Below, one piece after another: positions 35,054-42,900 of a stretch of 64,000 nucleotides of DNA; the first letter of the stretch is position 1, and every line of letters begins with the position of its first letter. The notes below the pieces were generated by a model. That model searched no databases. It was not told where the DNA came from and was given only the letters and a program-made list of their open reading frames with translations. The DNA is from Burkholderiaceae bacterium (GTDB lineage Bacteria > Pseudomonadota > Gammaproteobacteria > Burkholderiales > Burkholderiaceae_C), in the NCBI GenBank assembly GCA_024235915.1, contig JACKLO010000008.1:124001-188000 (forward strand). Direction: 5' to 3'. Made by a program: the position numbers and the translations under genes.

Positions 35054-35917
35054 TCAGCCCTTGAGCCTGCGCATCTCTTCGGCCAGCACCCACAGGGCGC
35101 GGTTCAGCGCAATGCCGCGGTCGATGCTGGCCACCTCGCGCGTGTGCATGCGGCGGCCCTGAACTGTGCGGCCGGGGATGCCACCACGCATCAGAGACTC
35201 CTGGATCCGCTGGAAGCCGAGCCAGAGGCTGCGGCCCTGGTCCTCGGGGCGGCGGGGCTGTGTCAGCTGCTCGGCATCGATCGGTGCCGGCGGCTCGCCC
35301 TCCGCCCGTTCGCCGTAGCGCAGCGCCAGGGCGGCGCGGGCCAGCGCCCGCTCTTCGTCGGGCTCGAGCTCGATGGCCTTCATCGCAGCCGTGGCCTGGT
35401 CGACGGCCTCGAACTCGTCGACGACCCGGAAGGCTCCCTCGATCACCTCGGTGCGCAGGTCGCCGGTCTTCGGCGGCCGGTGCGGGATTCGGATGTCGTC
35501 GACCACGTCGCCGACGACCAGGCCGTTGCAGCAGACGAAGCGGAACTGCCCCGCCAGGAGCTGGTAGCTGCTGGCGCCGTCGTGGCTGTTGATGAGAATG
35601 ATCTCGTTGACCTCCGGCCGGTGCCGGGCCTGGTCGGCGTGCCGCAGGCGCACCATGTGCTTGGTGTAGGCGGCCTTGCCTTCGATGCGGCTGTGGCCCT
35701 GGGCCACCATGAAGGGCTCGAAACCCTCGTGCCGCAGACCACGCAGCACGTCGATGGTGGGGATGTGGGCGTAGCGGTCCGACCGGCTGCTGTGCTTGCC
35801 GCCGGCGAAGATGGACGGCGCGGCCTGGTGCATCTGGTCCTCGGTCAGGGGCAGTTCACTGCGCAGCACGCGCGTGTTCCTGGCGAAGCGGGTGGCCAGC
35901 GTGGGATGGGTGGTCAT
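35054..35917 (-). CDS. DUF932 (YfjQ/YafZ-type) plasmid protein
   Basis: A 287-residue protein matching the DUF932 family common on plasmids and ICEs. Features are SRSDRYAHIPTIDVLRGLRHEGFEPF near residues 44-65, a basic KHMVRLRHAD, EIILINSHDGASSYQLLAGQFRFVCCNGLVVG near 105-137 and a C-terminal RGIALNRALW. The biochemical role is unknown. It is upstream in the same direction as no other gene here, and the SSB gene directly precedes it with a 12-bp gap, so the two are probably cotranscribed. Confidence 0.8.
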   Translation of the reverse strand: MTTHPTLATRFARNTRVLRSELPLTEDQMHQAAPSIFAGGKHSSRSDRYAHIPTIDVLRGLRHEGFEPFMVAQGHSRIEGKAAYTKHMVRLRHADQARHRPEVNEIILINSHDGASSYQLLAGQFRFVCCNGLVVGDVVDDIRIPHRPPKTGDLRTEVIEGAFRVVDEFEAVDQATAAMKAIELEPDEERALARAALALRYGERAEGEPPAPIDAEQLTQPRRPEDQGRSLWLGFQRIQESLMRGGIPGRTVQGRRMHTREVASIDRGIALNRALWVLAEEMRRLKG

Positions 35918-35929
35918 GGTGCGTTCTCT

Positions 35930-36364
35930 TCAGGCGTGGCGGGCGGCAGTTGCCGGGAGTTGCGCGTCAGCGGCTTCCATCTCGTCGACGAAGGCGTGCC
36001 GTGCGCGGCGCGCGTCGGCCTCGGCCCGGGTGTCCAGGTAGTCCACCTCGTCGGCCGTGAACGTCAGGGCGTGCGCGGTGCCGCCGTCGGCGGCGGTGTA
36101 GGTGTCGCTGCGCACCCAGCCCACCACGTTGACGTGGCTGCCCTTGTCCAGGAATCTGGCGGCGTTTTCGGCCTGGCGCCCCCAGAGCGTCCAGCGGATC
36201 GCGGTGGATTCCGCAGCGCGGTCGTCGCCGCGACCGCGGGACTGGTTGCTGATGGCCACGAAGGTGGCGCGGGCCAGGGTGGTGCCGTCACTGCCCTTGA
36301 CCTGGTCGAGCCGGACGGCGCCGGCGAGATGCGCATTGCGCTGGATGACTTGCACTGCAGACAT
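35930..36364 (-). CDS. Single-stranded DNA-binding protein (SSB-like)
   Basis: A 144-residue OB-fold protein from the ATG at 36364, which has GGAGGA upstream; the longer frame to 36439 is read-through. Core residues are VIQRNAHLAGAVRL, LARATFVAISN, STAIRWTLWGRQAENAARFLDKGSHVNVVGWVRSDTY and the tail VDYLD. It lacks the acidic DDDIPF-type tip of housekeeping SSB, which is usual for element-encoded versions. It probably protects the transferred strand on entry and is paired with the DUF932 gene. Confidence 0.82.
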   Translation of the reverse strand: MSAVQVIQRNAHLAGAVRLDQVKGSDGTTLARATFVAISNQSRGRGDDRAAESTAIRWTLWGRQAENAARFLDKGSHVNVVGWVRSDTYTAADGGTAHALTFTADEVDYLDTRAEADARRARHAFVDEMEAADAQLPATAARHA

Positions 36365-37206
36365 GGAGTCCTCCGAACCGAGACGACCGGCCGGGCGTCG
36401 ATGGATGCCCTTGAAGCTGATCCTCTCGCTCGGACTCACCTCGCTCCGCCCTGGGGCGGCGGGGGTGGGGGAAGGCCCCTTCCCTCACGGGAAGGGGTGG
36501 GGGATGGGTGGGGTGGATGGCAGCTGTACCGGTGCGCCGAGGTCTCGGCCCACCGCTTGAAGATCCCCCCACAAGTCCCCCTCGCCCTGGCTCGGTGGGC
36601 TGCATCGGCGCGGGCGGCCCCTGGGGCGGAGCCCAGCGAGGCGCATCACCGTGGAGCCGGGCAACGAGGACCACCGCTGCGGCGGCCCCGCGGCCGGCGT
36701 GACACCGAGCGCAGCGAATGGCGCGACGGGCGAGCCGCAGCGGTCAAGCCTGGCAGGCGGCCGGCATCGGGCGTGGCGGGTGGCCGGGGTGACGATCTGG
36801 CCGGCGCGCAGCGCCCGCAGCGAAGCGAAGGCCGCGGAGCGCCGGCCAGTTCGTCAAGCGCTCGCGTGCTGGGCGCGCAGCGCCCAGGACAAGGGGCGAG
36901 CGCGATCCCCGGGCACGGGACAGGCCGCCAGCGTGGTCATGCCGGCGAAGCCGGCCTGGATGTGTTGCGCCAGCGATCGGAGCCCAACAGGGGCGAGACC
37001 GGCGCCCCGGCGCCGGTCTCGACGCGCAGCGCGAGAGCGCGGTCCGACGGAGGAGGAGGCGCCCAGTGGTTGCAGCATCGATTGTCCTGGCATGCACGAT
37101 TGGAAGCACCCATGTGGGCGACAGAGAGTCGATTAGGACGTCGGCACTTGGGGCTCCACATCGGCTCCAAGCGGACGACTGCCGTGCGTGCACGGTCGGC
37201 GGGAGA
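36365..37206. other. GC-rich noncoding stretch after the SSB gene
   Basis: About 840 bp with no family-like ORF. The 36440-37060 part is extremely GC-rich with many short GCGCAGCGCC-type words, including a perfect dyad GGGCGC-GCA-GCGCCC near 36873-36887. Open frames are artefacts of composition. It ends where the B repeat begins. It probably marks the right border zone of the conjugative module; no replication origin signature (iterons with a rep gene, or a DnaA box cluster) was recognised. Confidence 0.5.
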
Positions 37207-37317
37207 CGACCCAATCCCGTCATCCGAACTTCTCCAAGGCTGCTCTACGCGGGGACCGACATCTCGCAGCCTTCGCTTCCGCAAAGCTGCCGTTCGTGAC
37301 CACCAGGACTCGGCCAC
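37207..37317. repeat. Dispersed repeat B, copy 1 (111 bp)
   Basis: This copy is identical to 47825-47935 at 110 of 111 bases, beginning CGACCCAATCCCGTC and ending ACTCGGCCAC. The single difference is CTCGCAGCC here against CTCGGAGCC there. It is noncoding and lies directly downstream (minus sense) of the merR remnant. It contains the phrase AAAGCTGCCGTTCGTGA, which resembles GAGAGCTGCCGCTCGCGGA in repeat A, so A and B look like halves of one palindromic family. Confidence 0.9.
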
Positions 37318-37369
37318 CAGCGGCCGATCGCTCCGATGCCACAAGCCGACGTCCACGCAGGTGATGCCT

Positions 37370-37591
37370 GGCTTGCATCGCGGCGAGCTGAAGCTGCTGC
37401 GTTACCTCTTCCAGGCTGAAGCCAATGCGCTGCGCCGACTTGACGAAGCGCAGGCGGGCCAGATCGTCCAGGCCGCAGCGGCACACGCTGCCCAGCGACC
37501 GTTCGGGCTCGGCCAGCAGACCGCGGCGCTGTCAAAAGCGGATGGTCTCGACGTTGACACCAACTTCGGCGGCCAGCGCACCGACGGTCAG
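37370..37591 (-). pseudogene. merR: merR remnant with in-frame stop
   Basis: The minus-strand frame reads LTVGALAAEVGVNVETIRF, then TGA at 37534-37532 exactly where MerR has the Tyr of RFYQRRGLL. It continues in frame as QRRGLLAEPERSLGSV and RLRFVKSAQRIGFSLEEVTQQL. This is the mercury-type MerR DNA-binding region; the C-terminal metal-binding cysteines are missing because similarity stops near 37370, before repeat B. It cannot encode a working regulator. It lies on the correct side of, and divergent from, a mer operator at 37630. Confidence 0.85.
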
Positions 37592-37629
37592 GTCGAGGTC
37601 ATGGCTGCTGCGGGCATCCGGCGTGGCGC

Positions 37630-37655
37630 TTGTCTTCGTACACACGTACGGGAGT
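37630..37655 (+). promoter_or_regulatory. mer operator/promoter remnant
   Basis: TTGTCT at 37630-37635, then TCGTACACACGTACGGGAG, giving the unusual 19-bp spacer of MerR-controlled promoters. The dyad CGTAC-ACAC-GTACG (37637-37650) matches the mer operator consensus (CCGTAC-N4-GTACGG). The -10 (TTGCCG) is degenerate. It faces right, towards the merT-merP remnant at 44.3 kb. Confidence 0.7.
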
Positions 37656-37794
37656 TGCCGGCCCCGTGCTCAACCCTGCGATCGGGCACACGCCGCACCA
37701 TCCGTCAGCGCGGCCGAGGACGCGTGCAGACAATCATTGACGTCGTGGGGGTTGGGCTCCGCCAGGATCCGTCGTCCCTGCGACGGGATGCCTG

Positions 37795-38103
37795 TCAGCC
37801 CGTGCTCCAGGCCCGCGGTCGTTTCATGCCTGCGATGCGGCACGCCTGTGCGACGTAGCCGTACGGAAACAGCTCGAACAGCCGCTTGCGCCCTTGACCC
37901 GGGTAGCGCTGCTCGAGGTGCCGCATGACAAAGCGTGCGTCTGGCGTGACCTGGTGCTCCAACTGCTGTTCCCGGACGAAGCGGATCACCAACCAGTGGT
38001 CGTCCGTGAGGGAGATGCCCTGGTTCGCGGCCACCATTTCGGCCCAGGCTTCGGTCCAGTCGGCAGGGTCGACGAGATAGCCCTCTTCGTCTTGATCAGG
38101 CAT
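37795..38103 (-). CDS. DsrC/TusE-like protein lacking the penultimate cysteine
   Basis: A 102-residue protein from the ATG at 38103 (GGAG upstream). It matches the DsrC/TusE fold: DDHWLVIRFVREQQLEHQVTP near residues 38-58, then LFELFPYGYVAQACRIAGMKRP near 78-99. DsrC carries two C-terminal cysteines, CysB in QACxIAG and CysA next to the end (GC[IV]); TusE keeps only CysA. Here CysB is present and CysA is lost (the end is RPRAWSTG). It can therefore be neither a TusE sulfur carrier nor a standard DsrC, and a regulatory or redox role is more likely. It is last in an nsrR-hemerythrin-dsrC-like operon. Confidence 0.85.
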   Translation of the reverse strand: MPDQDEEGYLVDPADWTEAWAEMVAANQGISLTDDHWLVIRFVREQQLEHQVTPDARFVMRHLEQRYPGQGRKRLFELFPYGYVAQACRIAGMKRPRAWSTG

Positions 38104-38156
38104 TGCAGTCTCCAATGGGAACGTGTGTGGGTCTGCATCCGCGCTCGGTGCCGGGG

Positions 38157-38708
38157 TCAACCAACCGTGGCCGCTTGCCGTCGTTGCCGCATGGCCAGGC
38201 CGATGCGATCCAGATCGACATCACTCAGCAAACGGGCGGCCATCGGCAGCAGTTCGGCTTCTTCGCGGGCGATGTGCTGCTCGTACAGCTGCACAAAGCT
38301 AGGCACATCTGCTTCGGCCAGCGTTGAAGCGACGCCTTCGGAGATTCGCACCAGCCGCTGGCGCAAAGTGGCCCAGCCATCCTCCAGCATACGGTGGTCA
38401 GCACGCAGCGCCTCCGTCAGTTCGCGCACGCACACCGCATCGGAACCAGCCATGGAGTCCAGCAGGGCGGGAAACAGGTCCAGTTCCTCGTCCTCATGGT
38501 GGTGGCGCGCTGCTGTATCGAAGTAGCGCATCACGGCACGCGCTGCTTCTTGCGCCGAGCGGTCCACACCGTGGGTCTGCAGGTGGGTGACCAGACGCAG
38601 CAGGGTTTCGCATTGATGCTGCACGCGTCCATGGCAGGCGGCCAGCATTTCGAGCGGGACCTCAAAGCCGACTGCGGGGGCGCTGTGACCGGGAAGGGTC
38701 AAGGCCAT
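38157..38708 (-). CDS. Hemerythrin HHE domain protein
   Basis: A 183-residue protein from the ATG at 38708. The hemerythrin-type histidine/carboxylate ligands are visible: HGRVQHQCE near residue 26, RHHHEDEELDLFPAL near 68, LRADHRMLE near 103 and YEQHIAREEAELLPMA near 142. Such di-iron proteins bind O2 or NO, or store iron for repair of Fe-S clusters (RIC/YtfE type). It starts 23 bp after the nsrR gene on the same strand, so it is likely controlled with nsrR and part of the nitric-oxide response. Confidence 0.88.
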   Translation of the reverse strand: MALTLPGHSAPAVGFEVPLEMLAACHGRVQHQCETLLRLVTHLQTHGVDRSAQEAARAVMRYFDTAARHHHEDEELDLFPALLDSMAGSDAVCVRELTEALRADHRMLEDGWATLRQRLVRISEGVASTLAEADVPSFVQLYEQHIAREEAELLPMAARLLSDVDLDRIGLAMRQRRQAATVG

Positions 38709-38731
38709 GGTGAGCTTGCTCCTGTCGAAGT

Positions 38732-39250
38732 TCAGGCACTGCGGCCCGGGCGTGCGGCGCGCCGCGGCAGCGGTGCGGCCACCACCGAAGGCAGCTTGCG
38801 GCCCGCCTGTAGTCGGGTGGACCTGGCGGTGGCCACCGGCTTGCCTTGCCGGCCTGGTGTCATGTCCGCCAGCGTGGCGCCGTCCAGGGCCTTGAAGTAA
38901 CCCGCCAGCGCGTCGTCGAAGAGGTGCTTGAGCCTGCAGCTGGGCGACAGCGTGCAGGCGTTGGTGGTGGCGTCGAAACACTCCACCAGCCTGAAGTCGG
39001 TCTCGGTGGCGCGCACCACATCGCCGATGCGGATGGTCTCGGGCTCGGCCAGCAGTCGCAGGCCGCCGCCGCGGCCCCGGATTGTCTCGAGCAATCCCTG
39101 GCGGGCCAGGTCATTGACGACCTTCATGAGGTGGTTCTTCGACAGCCCGTGGTGCTCGGCCAGTTCGCCTATCGTCACCAGGCGGTCCCGGTGCGCGGCA
39201 CAGTACATCAGCACCCGCAGGGTGTAGTCGGTGTATTCGGACAGGCGCAT
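38732..39250 (-). CDS. nsrR: NsrR, Rrf2-family nitric-oxide-sensing repressor
   Basis: A 172-residue Rrf2 protein. The winged helix is MRLSEYTDYTLRVLMYCA, then GLSKNHLMKVVNDLARQGLLETIRGRGGGLRL. The Fe-S ligands match NsrR spacing, ECFDATTNACTLSPSC near residues 90-105 (the three cysteines). The C-terminal tail after residue 130 is longer and Arg/Pro-rich compared with typical NsrR of about 145 residues. It is divergent from nnrS, with candidate NsrR sites in the 122-bp intergenic region. It represses NO-detoxification genes and releases them when NO damages its cluster. Confidence 0.92.
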   Translation of the reverse strand: MRLSEYTDYTLRVLMYCAAHRDRLVTIGELAEHHGLSKNHLMKVVNDLARQGLLETIRGRGGGLRLLAEPETIRIGDVVRATETDFRLVECFDATTNACTLSPSCRLKHLFDDALAGYFKALDGATLADMTPGRQGKPVATARSTRLQAGRKLPSVVAAPLPRRAARPGRSA

Positions 39251-39258
39251 GGCAACCC

Positions 39259-39325
39259 TTAAAGATGCGCGCAGTGTATTGCTTTAAAGGCGGGCGGTCA
39301 TTAACATGCATGTATGCTGCATCTT
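39259..39325. promoter_or_regulatory. Candidate NsrR operators between nsrR and nnrS
   Basis: Two dyads lie in the divergent promoter. TTAAAG (39259-39264) and CTTTAA (39282-39287) bracket an AAGATGC half-site. At 39303-39325, AACATGCATGT-A-TGCTGCATCTT is an 11-1-11 imperfect palindrome (7 of 11 pairs match) with the AAGATGCA half-site on the lower strand. Both fit the AAGATGCAT-type NsrR consensus, and the spacing would let NsrR control both directions. Confidence 0.5.
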
Positions 39326-39372
39326 TTGTTCGGCGACCCAGCTCGCTGGCGCCATGGCAGGTGCTAACGACA

Positions 39373-40614
39373 ATGAAAAAGTCCTTGCCCACCCAATTTC
39401 TCGTCGCCACGGACGACCCCCGGGGCGGCGCCGCGACCGCGGCTGCGAGCGCACAGTTCCCACTGCCTGGCTGGCCGCTGTTTCGCCTGGGATTCCGGCC
39501 GTTCTATCTGGGGGCCGCTGCGTTCGCGTTGTTCGCGGTGCCGTACTGGATCGCGGGCCTACAGGGCTTGGTGGCGCTGCCTTCGACGATGCCGCCGCTG
39601 TTGTGGCACGCCCACGAGATGCTCTACGGCTTTGCCGTGGCCGTGATCGTCGGCTTCCTGCTGACTGCGGGCAAGGCCTGGACCGGGTTGGCCACGCCGC
39701 GCGGCGTCACGCTGGCCGTGATGGCGGGGCTGTGGCTGGCCGCTAGGCTGGCCGCCCTGGGGGCGCCTTATGCCATCTATGCCGTCCTGGACGTGGCGCT
39801 GCTGCCGTGGGTGGCGTTCGTGCTGATCCGGCTGCTGGTGAAGGCCGGCAACCGGCGGAACCTGCCGCTGGGCGCCATCCTGATGCTGCTGGCGACAGCG
39901 AATGTCACCTTCCATGCTGCCGTTCTGGGTTGGCTGAACATCGATGCGCTGCGGGCGGTGCACGCCGGCTTGGCGCTGGTCGTGATGATCGAATGCGTGA
40001 TCGCCGGGCGGGTGATTCCAGCGTTCACGATGTCGGCGCTGCCGGGCCGGCAACTCAAAGTTCCAGCCTGGCTCGAACGCGGGACGCTTGCGGCGACGGC
40101 GCTGGCCCTGGCATCGTGGGTGCTGCTGCCGGCCAACCCGGTCACGGCGGCAGGGTTCGCCCTGGCGGCGCTCTTGCATGCCGCCCGGCTGTGGCACTGG
40201 CAGCCCTGGCGCACCCGTGCGCGCCCCATCCTTTGGGTGCTGCACGCGGCCTACGCCTGGTTGCCTGTCGGCTTCGCGCTGCTGGCGGCGGCGCAGGGGG
40301 GTGAGGTGGCCGCTTCGATCGGCATTCACGCCCTGGCGGTGGGCGCCACGGGCGGGCTCATCATCGGCATGGTCACCCGCACCGCGCGAGGCCACACCGG
40401 GCGGCTGCTGCAGGCGTCGCGCCTGGAGGTGGCCGCCTACGGGCTGGTGGCGGTGGCCGCCATCGCCCGCGTGTTGCTGCCCCTGGTGGTGCCGGCACAT
40501 GCCGCCGACGGGCTCGTGGTGGCCGCAGCCGCCTGGGCCGCCGCCTTTGCGCTCTACCTTTGGACATTCGCGCCCTGGCTGCTTCGCAGCCGTCTCGACG
40601 GCAAGGACGGCTGA
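39373..40614 (+). CDS. nnrS: NnrS, haem-copper membrane protein of NO tolerance
   Basis: A 413-residue protein from the ATG at 39373, with about 12 transmembrane helices. The NnrS signature PLFRLGFRPFYLGAA (residues about 36-50) is present, with conserved histidines in PPLLWHAHEMLYGF near 75-90 and later in VTFHAAVLGW, RAVHAGL and IGIHALAVGATGGLIIGMVTRTARGH. NnrS protects against nitric oxide, probably by preventing dinitrosyl iron complex formation. It is divergent from nsrR and leads the DUF2249-fdxA-ccoG run. Confidence 0.92.
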   Translation: MKKSLPTQFLVATDDPRGGAATAAASAQFPLPGWPLFRLGFRPFYLGAAAFALFAVPYWIAGLQGLVALPSTMPPLLWHAHEMLYGFAVAVIVGFLLTAGKAWTGLATPRGVTLAVMAGLWLAARLAALGAPYAIYAVLDVALLPWVAFVLIRLLVKAGNRRNLPLGAILMLLATANVTFHAAVLGWLNIDALRAVHAGLALVVMIECVIAGRVIPAFTMSALPGRQLKVPAWLERGTLAATALALASWVLLPANPVTAAGFALAALLHAARLWHWQPWRTRARPILWVLHAAYAWLPVGFALLAAAQGGEVAASIGIHALAVGATGGLIIGMVTRTARGHTGRLLQASRLEVAAYGLVAVAAIARVLLPLVVPAHAADGLVVAAAAWAAAFALYLWTFAPWLLRSRLDGKDG

Positions 40615-40671
40615 GCGTTGCGTTTCCCTCGCTGCGCGCAGGCGCGCGCGTTTCATTCCTGAAAGGCTTCC

Positions 40672-40986
40672 ATGACCGGTACCCCTATTCCGCCCACCTT
40701 TGAGCTGGACCTGCGGACCATCCCGCCCCGCGAGCGTCACCCCTTGATCTTCGGCCGCTTCGACGCGCTGATCACCGGCCAGGCGCTGCAACTCGTGAAC
40801 GACCACAACCCGCAGCCCCTGCGCTACCAGTTCGATGACCGCGCCAGCGGGCAATTCGAATGGGCTGCGCTCGAGGCCGGCCCCGACGTCTGGCGCATCC
40901 AGATCACCCGCATCGCCGATGCCACCGCACCGGCGGCAGGCACAGAAGGTGACACCTGCTGTTCGGGCGGTGCCTGCTGCGGTTGA
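40672..40986 (+). CDS. DUF2249 protein with Cys-rich tail
   Basis: A 104-residue protein with a DUF2249/SirA-like fold: LDLRTIPPRERHPLIFGRFDAL, then LQLVNDHNPQPLRYQFDDR, then FEWAALEAGPDVWRIQI. These occur widely in denitrification and NO-response clusters. The C-terminus ends CCSGGACCG, four cysteines in nine residues, which is not part of the usual domain and suggests metal binding. It lies 57 bp after nnrS and 17 bp before fdxA. Confidence 0.82.
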   Translation: MTGTPIPPTFELDLRTIPPRERHPLIFGRFDALITGQALQLVNDHNPQPLRYQFDDRASGQFEWAALEAGPDVWRIQITRIADATAPAAGTEGDTCCSGGACCG

Positions 40987-41003
40987 AGTAGCCGGGACCA
41001 GCG

Positions 41004-41327
41004 ATGACATTCGTCGTCACCGAAGCCTGCATCCGGTGCAAGTACACCGACTGCGTGGACGTGTGTCCGGTCGATGCCTTCCGTGAAGGCCCCAACTTCC
41101 TGGTCATCGACCCGGACGAGTGCATCGACTGCGCGGTGTGCGTCCCCGAGTGCCCGGTCAACGCCATCTACGCCGAGGAGGACGTGCCCGCCGATCAGCA
41201 GCAGTTCACCGCACTGAACGCCGAGCTGTCCCGCGGGTGGAAACCCATCACCAAATCGAAGACCGCCCTGCCGGATGCCGAGGCCTGGCGCAACGTCGAG
41301 CACAAACTGGGCGAGTTGAAGCGATGA
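41004..41327 (+). CDS. fdxA: FdxA-type 7Fe ferredoxin
   Basis: A 107-residue ferredoxin with CIRCKYTDCVDVCPVDAF (3Fe-4S and 4Fe-4S ligands) and CIDCAVCVPECPVNAIY (second set), followed by the usual helical extension ending EHKLGELKR. It supplies low-potential electrons; in this context it could serve Fe-S repair or CcoG. It lies 17 bp after the DUF2249 gene. Confidence 0.93.
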   Translation: MTFVVTEACIRCKYTDCVDVCPVDAFREGPNFLVIDPDECIDCAVCVPECPVNAIYAEEDVPADQQQFTALNAELSRGWKPITKSKTALPDAEAWRNVEHKLGELKR

Positions 41328-41373
41328 CAGTCCTGAAGCCACCTGTGCCAGGCATGGCCAGCGTGCCCTGCAC

Positions 41374-42849
41374 GTGACGAGCCCCCGGAAGATCATCCCC
41401 ATCGCATCGGCACCGGGTGCTGGCGAGGAGGGTGCGCAGTTCGTCTCGATGTACCAGAAAGAGGCGACCATCTACCCGAGAGCGGTCAAGGGGTGGTTCG
41501 CCACCTGGCGTTGGGTCTTGGTTTGGCTCACGCAACTGCTGTTCTACGGTCTGCCCTGGCTGCAGTGGGGCGGACGACAGGCCGTGCTGTTCGACCTGGA
41601 GGCGCAGCGGTTCTACCTCTTCGGTCTGGTGCTGTATCCACAGGACCTGATCTTCCTGGCGGCGCTGCTGGTGCTGTCGGCACTGGCGCTGTTCTTCTTC
41701 ACCGCCGTGGCCGGCCGCCTGTGGTGCGGCTACGCCTGCCCGCAGACGGTCTACACCGAGATCTTCATGTGGGCCGAACGCCGGATCGAAGGCGACCGCA
41801 TCGCGCGCATGCGGCTGGACCAGGGGCCGTGGGGCTTGAATAAGATCGTGCGCAAGGGCGGCAAGCACGCGACGTGGGTGGCCATCGCGCTGTTCACGGG
41901 CTTCAGCTTCGTCGGCTACTTCACGCCGATCCGGGTGCTGGCCGATGCCACGATGGCCCTGGACCTGTCGGCGTGGAACACGTTCTGGGTGCTGTTCTAT
42001 GGCGCCGCCACCTATGGCAATGCGGGCTTTCTGCGTGAGCAGATGTGCAAGTACATGTGCCCCTATGCGCGATTCCAGAGCGCCCTCATCGACAAGGACT
42101 CGCTGATCATCACCTACGACGCCGGGCGAGGCGACCCCCGCGGCTCGCGGCCGAAGAAGGCCGACCCCACGGCGATGGGACTGGGCGACTGCATCGACTG
42201 CACCCTGTGTGTGCAGGTCTGCCCCACAGGCATCGACATCCGCAACGGACTGCAGAACGAGTGCATCGGCTGCGCCGCGTGCATCGACGTCTGCAACGAC
42301 GTGATGGACAGGATGGGCTACGCCAAGGGGCTGATCCGCTACTCCACCGAAAACGGTGTGGCCAACGGCTGGAACCGGCGGCAGATGTTCAAACGGGTGC
42401 TGCGCCCGCGTGTGCTGATCTACGGGGCCGTGCTGTCCGCCGCGGGCATCGCCTTCGCGGCCAGCGTGGCGATGCGCAGCCCCTTCAGGTTCGATGTGGT
42501 CAAGGATCGCGGCGCCCTGGCGCGGGTGGTGGAGGACGGCCAGGTCGAGAACGTCTACCGCCTGCAGATCATGAACCGCACCGAGAGCGCACAGACCTAC
42601 CGCGTGTCCGCGTCCAGCCCTGTGGGCCTCGAGGGACTGGAGGTGTTGGCGGCGCCGGTCGTCGCCGGCCCCGCCGCCGTGGCGTCGACCACCGTCAGCC
42701 TGCGCCTGCCCTCCGACGTTGCACAGAGGCTCGCGGGCCGTTCGGTGCCCGTGGTGTTCGAGGTGACGGCCGGCGATGCCCGCGCAGGCGACAGCGCAGA
42801 CGGGTCGGCCCACCAGTTCGAGAAGTCGACCTTCTTCGTGCCGCGTTGA
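41374..42849 (+). CDS. ccoG: CcoG/RdxA/FixG cytochrome oxidase accessory protein
   Basis: A 491-residue polyferredoxin with a GTG start. FYPREV-like IYPRAVKGWFATWRW leads into transmembrane helices, with GRLWCGYACPQTVYTEIF near 108-125 and REQMCKYMCPYARFQSALIDKDSL near 220. Two 4Fe-4S motifs, CIDCTLCVQVCPTGIDIR and CIGCAACIDVCNDVMD, lie near 270-305, and an IgG-like C-terminal domain completes it. CcoG reduces copper for assembly of cbb3 oxidase. No cco structural genes are in the window, so here it travels with the NO-response genes. Confidence 0.93.
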   Translation: MTSPRKIIPIASAPGAGEEGAQFVSMYQKEATIYPRAVKGWFATWRWVLVWLTQLLFYGLPWLQWGGRQAVLFDLEAQRFYLFGLVLYPQDLIFLAALLVLSALALFFFTAVAGRLWCGYACPQTVYTEIFMWAERRIEGDRIARMRLDQGPWGLNKIVRKGGKHATWVAIALFTGFSFVGYFTPIRVLADATMALDLSAWNTFWVLFYGAATYGNAGFLREQMCKYMCPYARFQSALIDKDSLIITYDAGRGDPRGSRPKKADPTAMGLGDCIDCTLCVQVCPTGIDIRNGLQNECIGCAACIDVCNDVMDRMGYAKGLIRYSTENGVANGWNRRQMFKRVLRPRVLIYGAVLSAAGIAFAASVAMRSPFRFDVVKDRGALARVVEDGQVENVYRLQIMNRTESAQTYRVSASSPVGLEGLEVLAAPVVAGPAAVASTTVSLRLPSDVAQRLAGRSVPVVFEVTAGDARAGDSADGSAHQFEKSTFFVPR

Positions 42850-42900
42850 CCCCAGCCAGCCGATGCCGTTGCGTGGCCCGGGCCATGACCGCCACCGGGC

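Noticed and set aside
35144..37858. 904-codon plus-strand open frame
   Set aside because: It lies antisense to the DUF932 and SSB genes and then runs through GC-rich noncoding DNA, repeat B and the merR remnant; it is a composition artefact.
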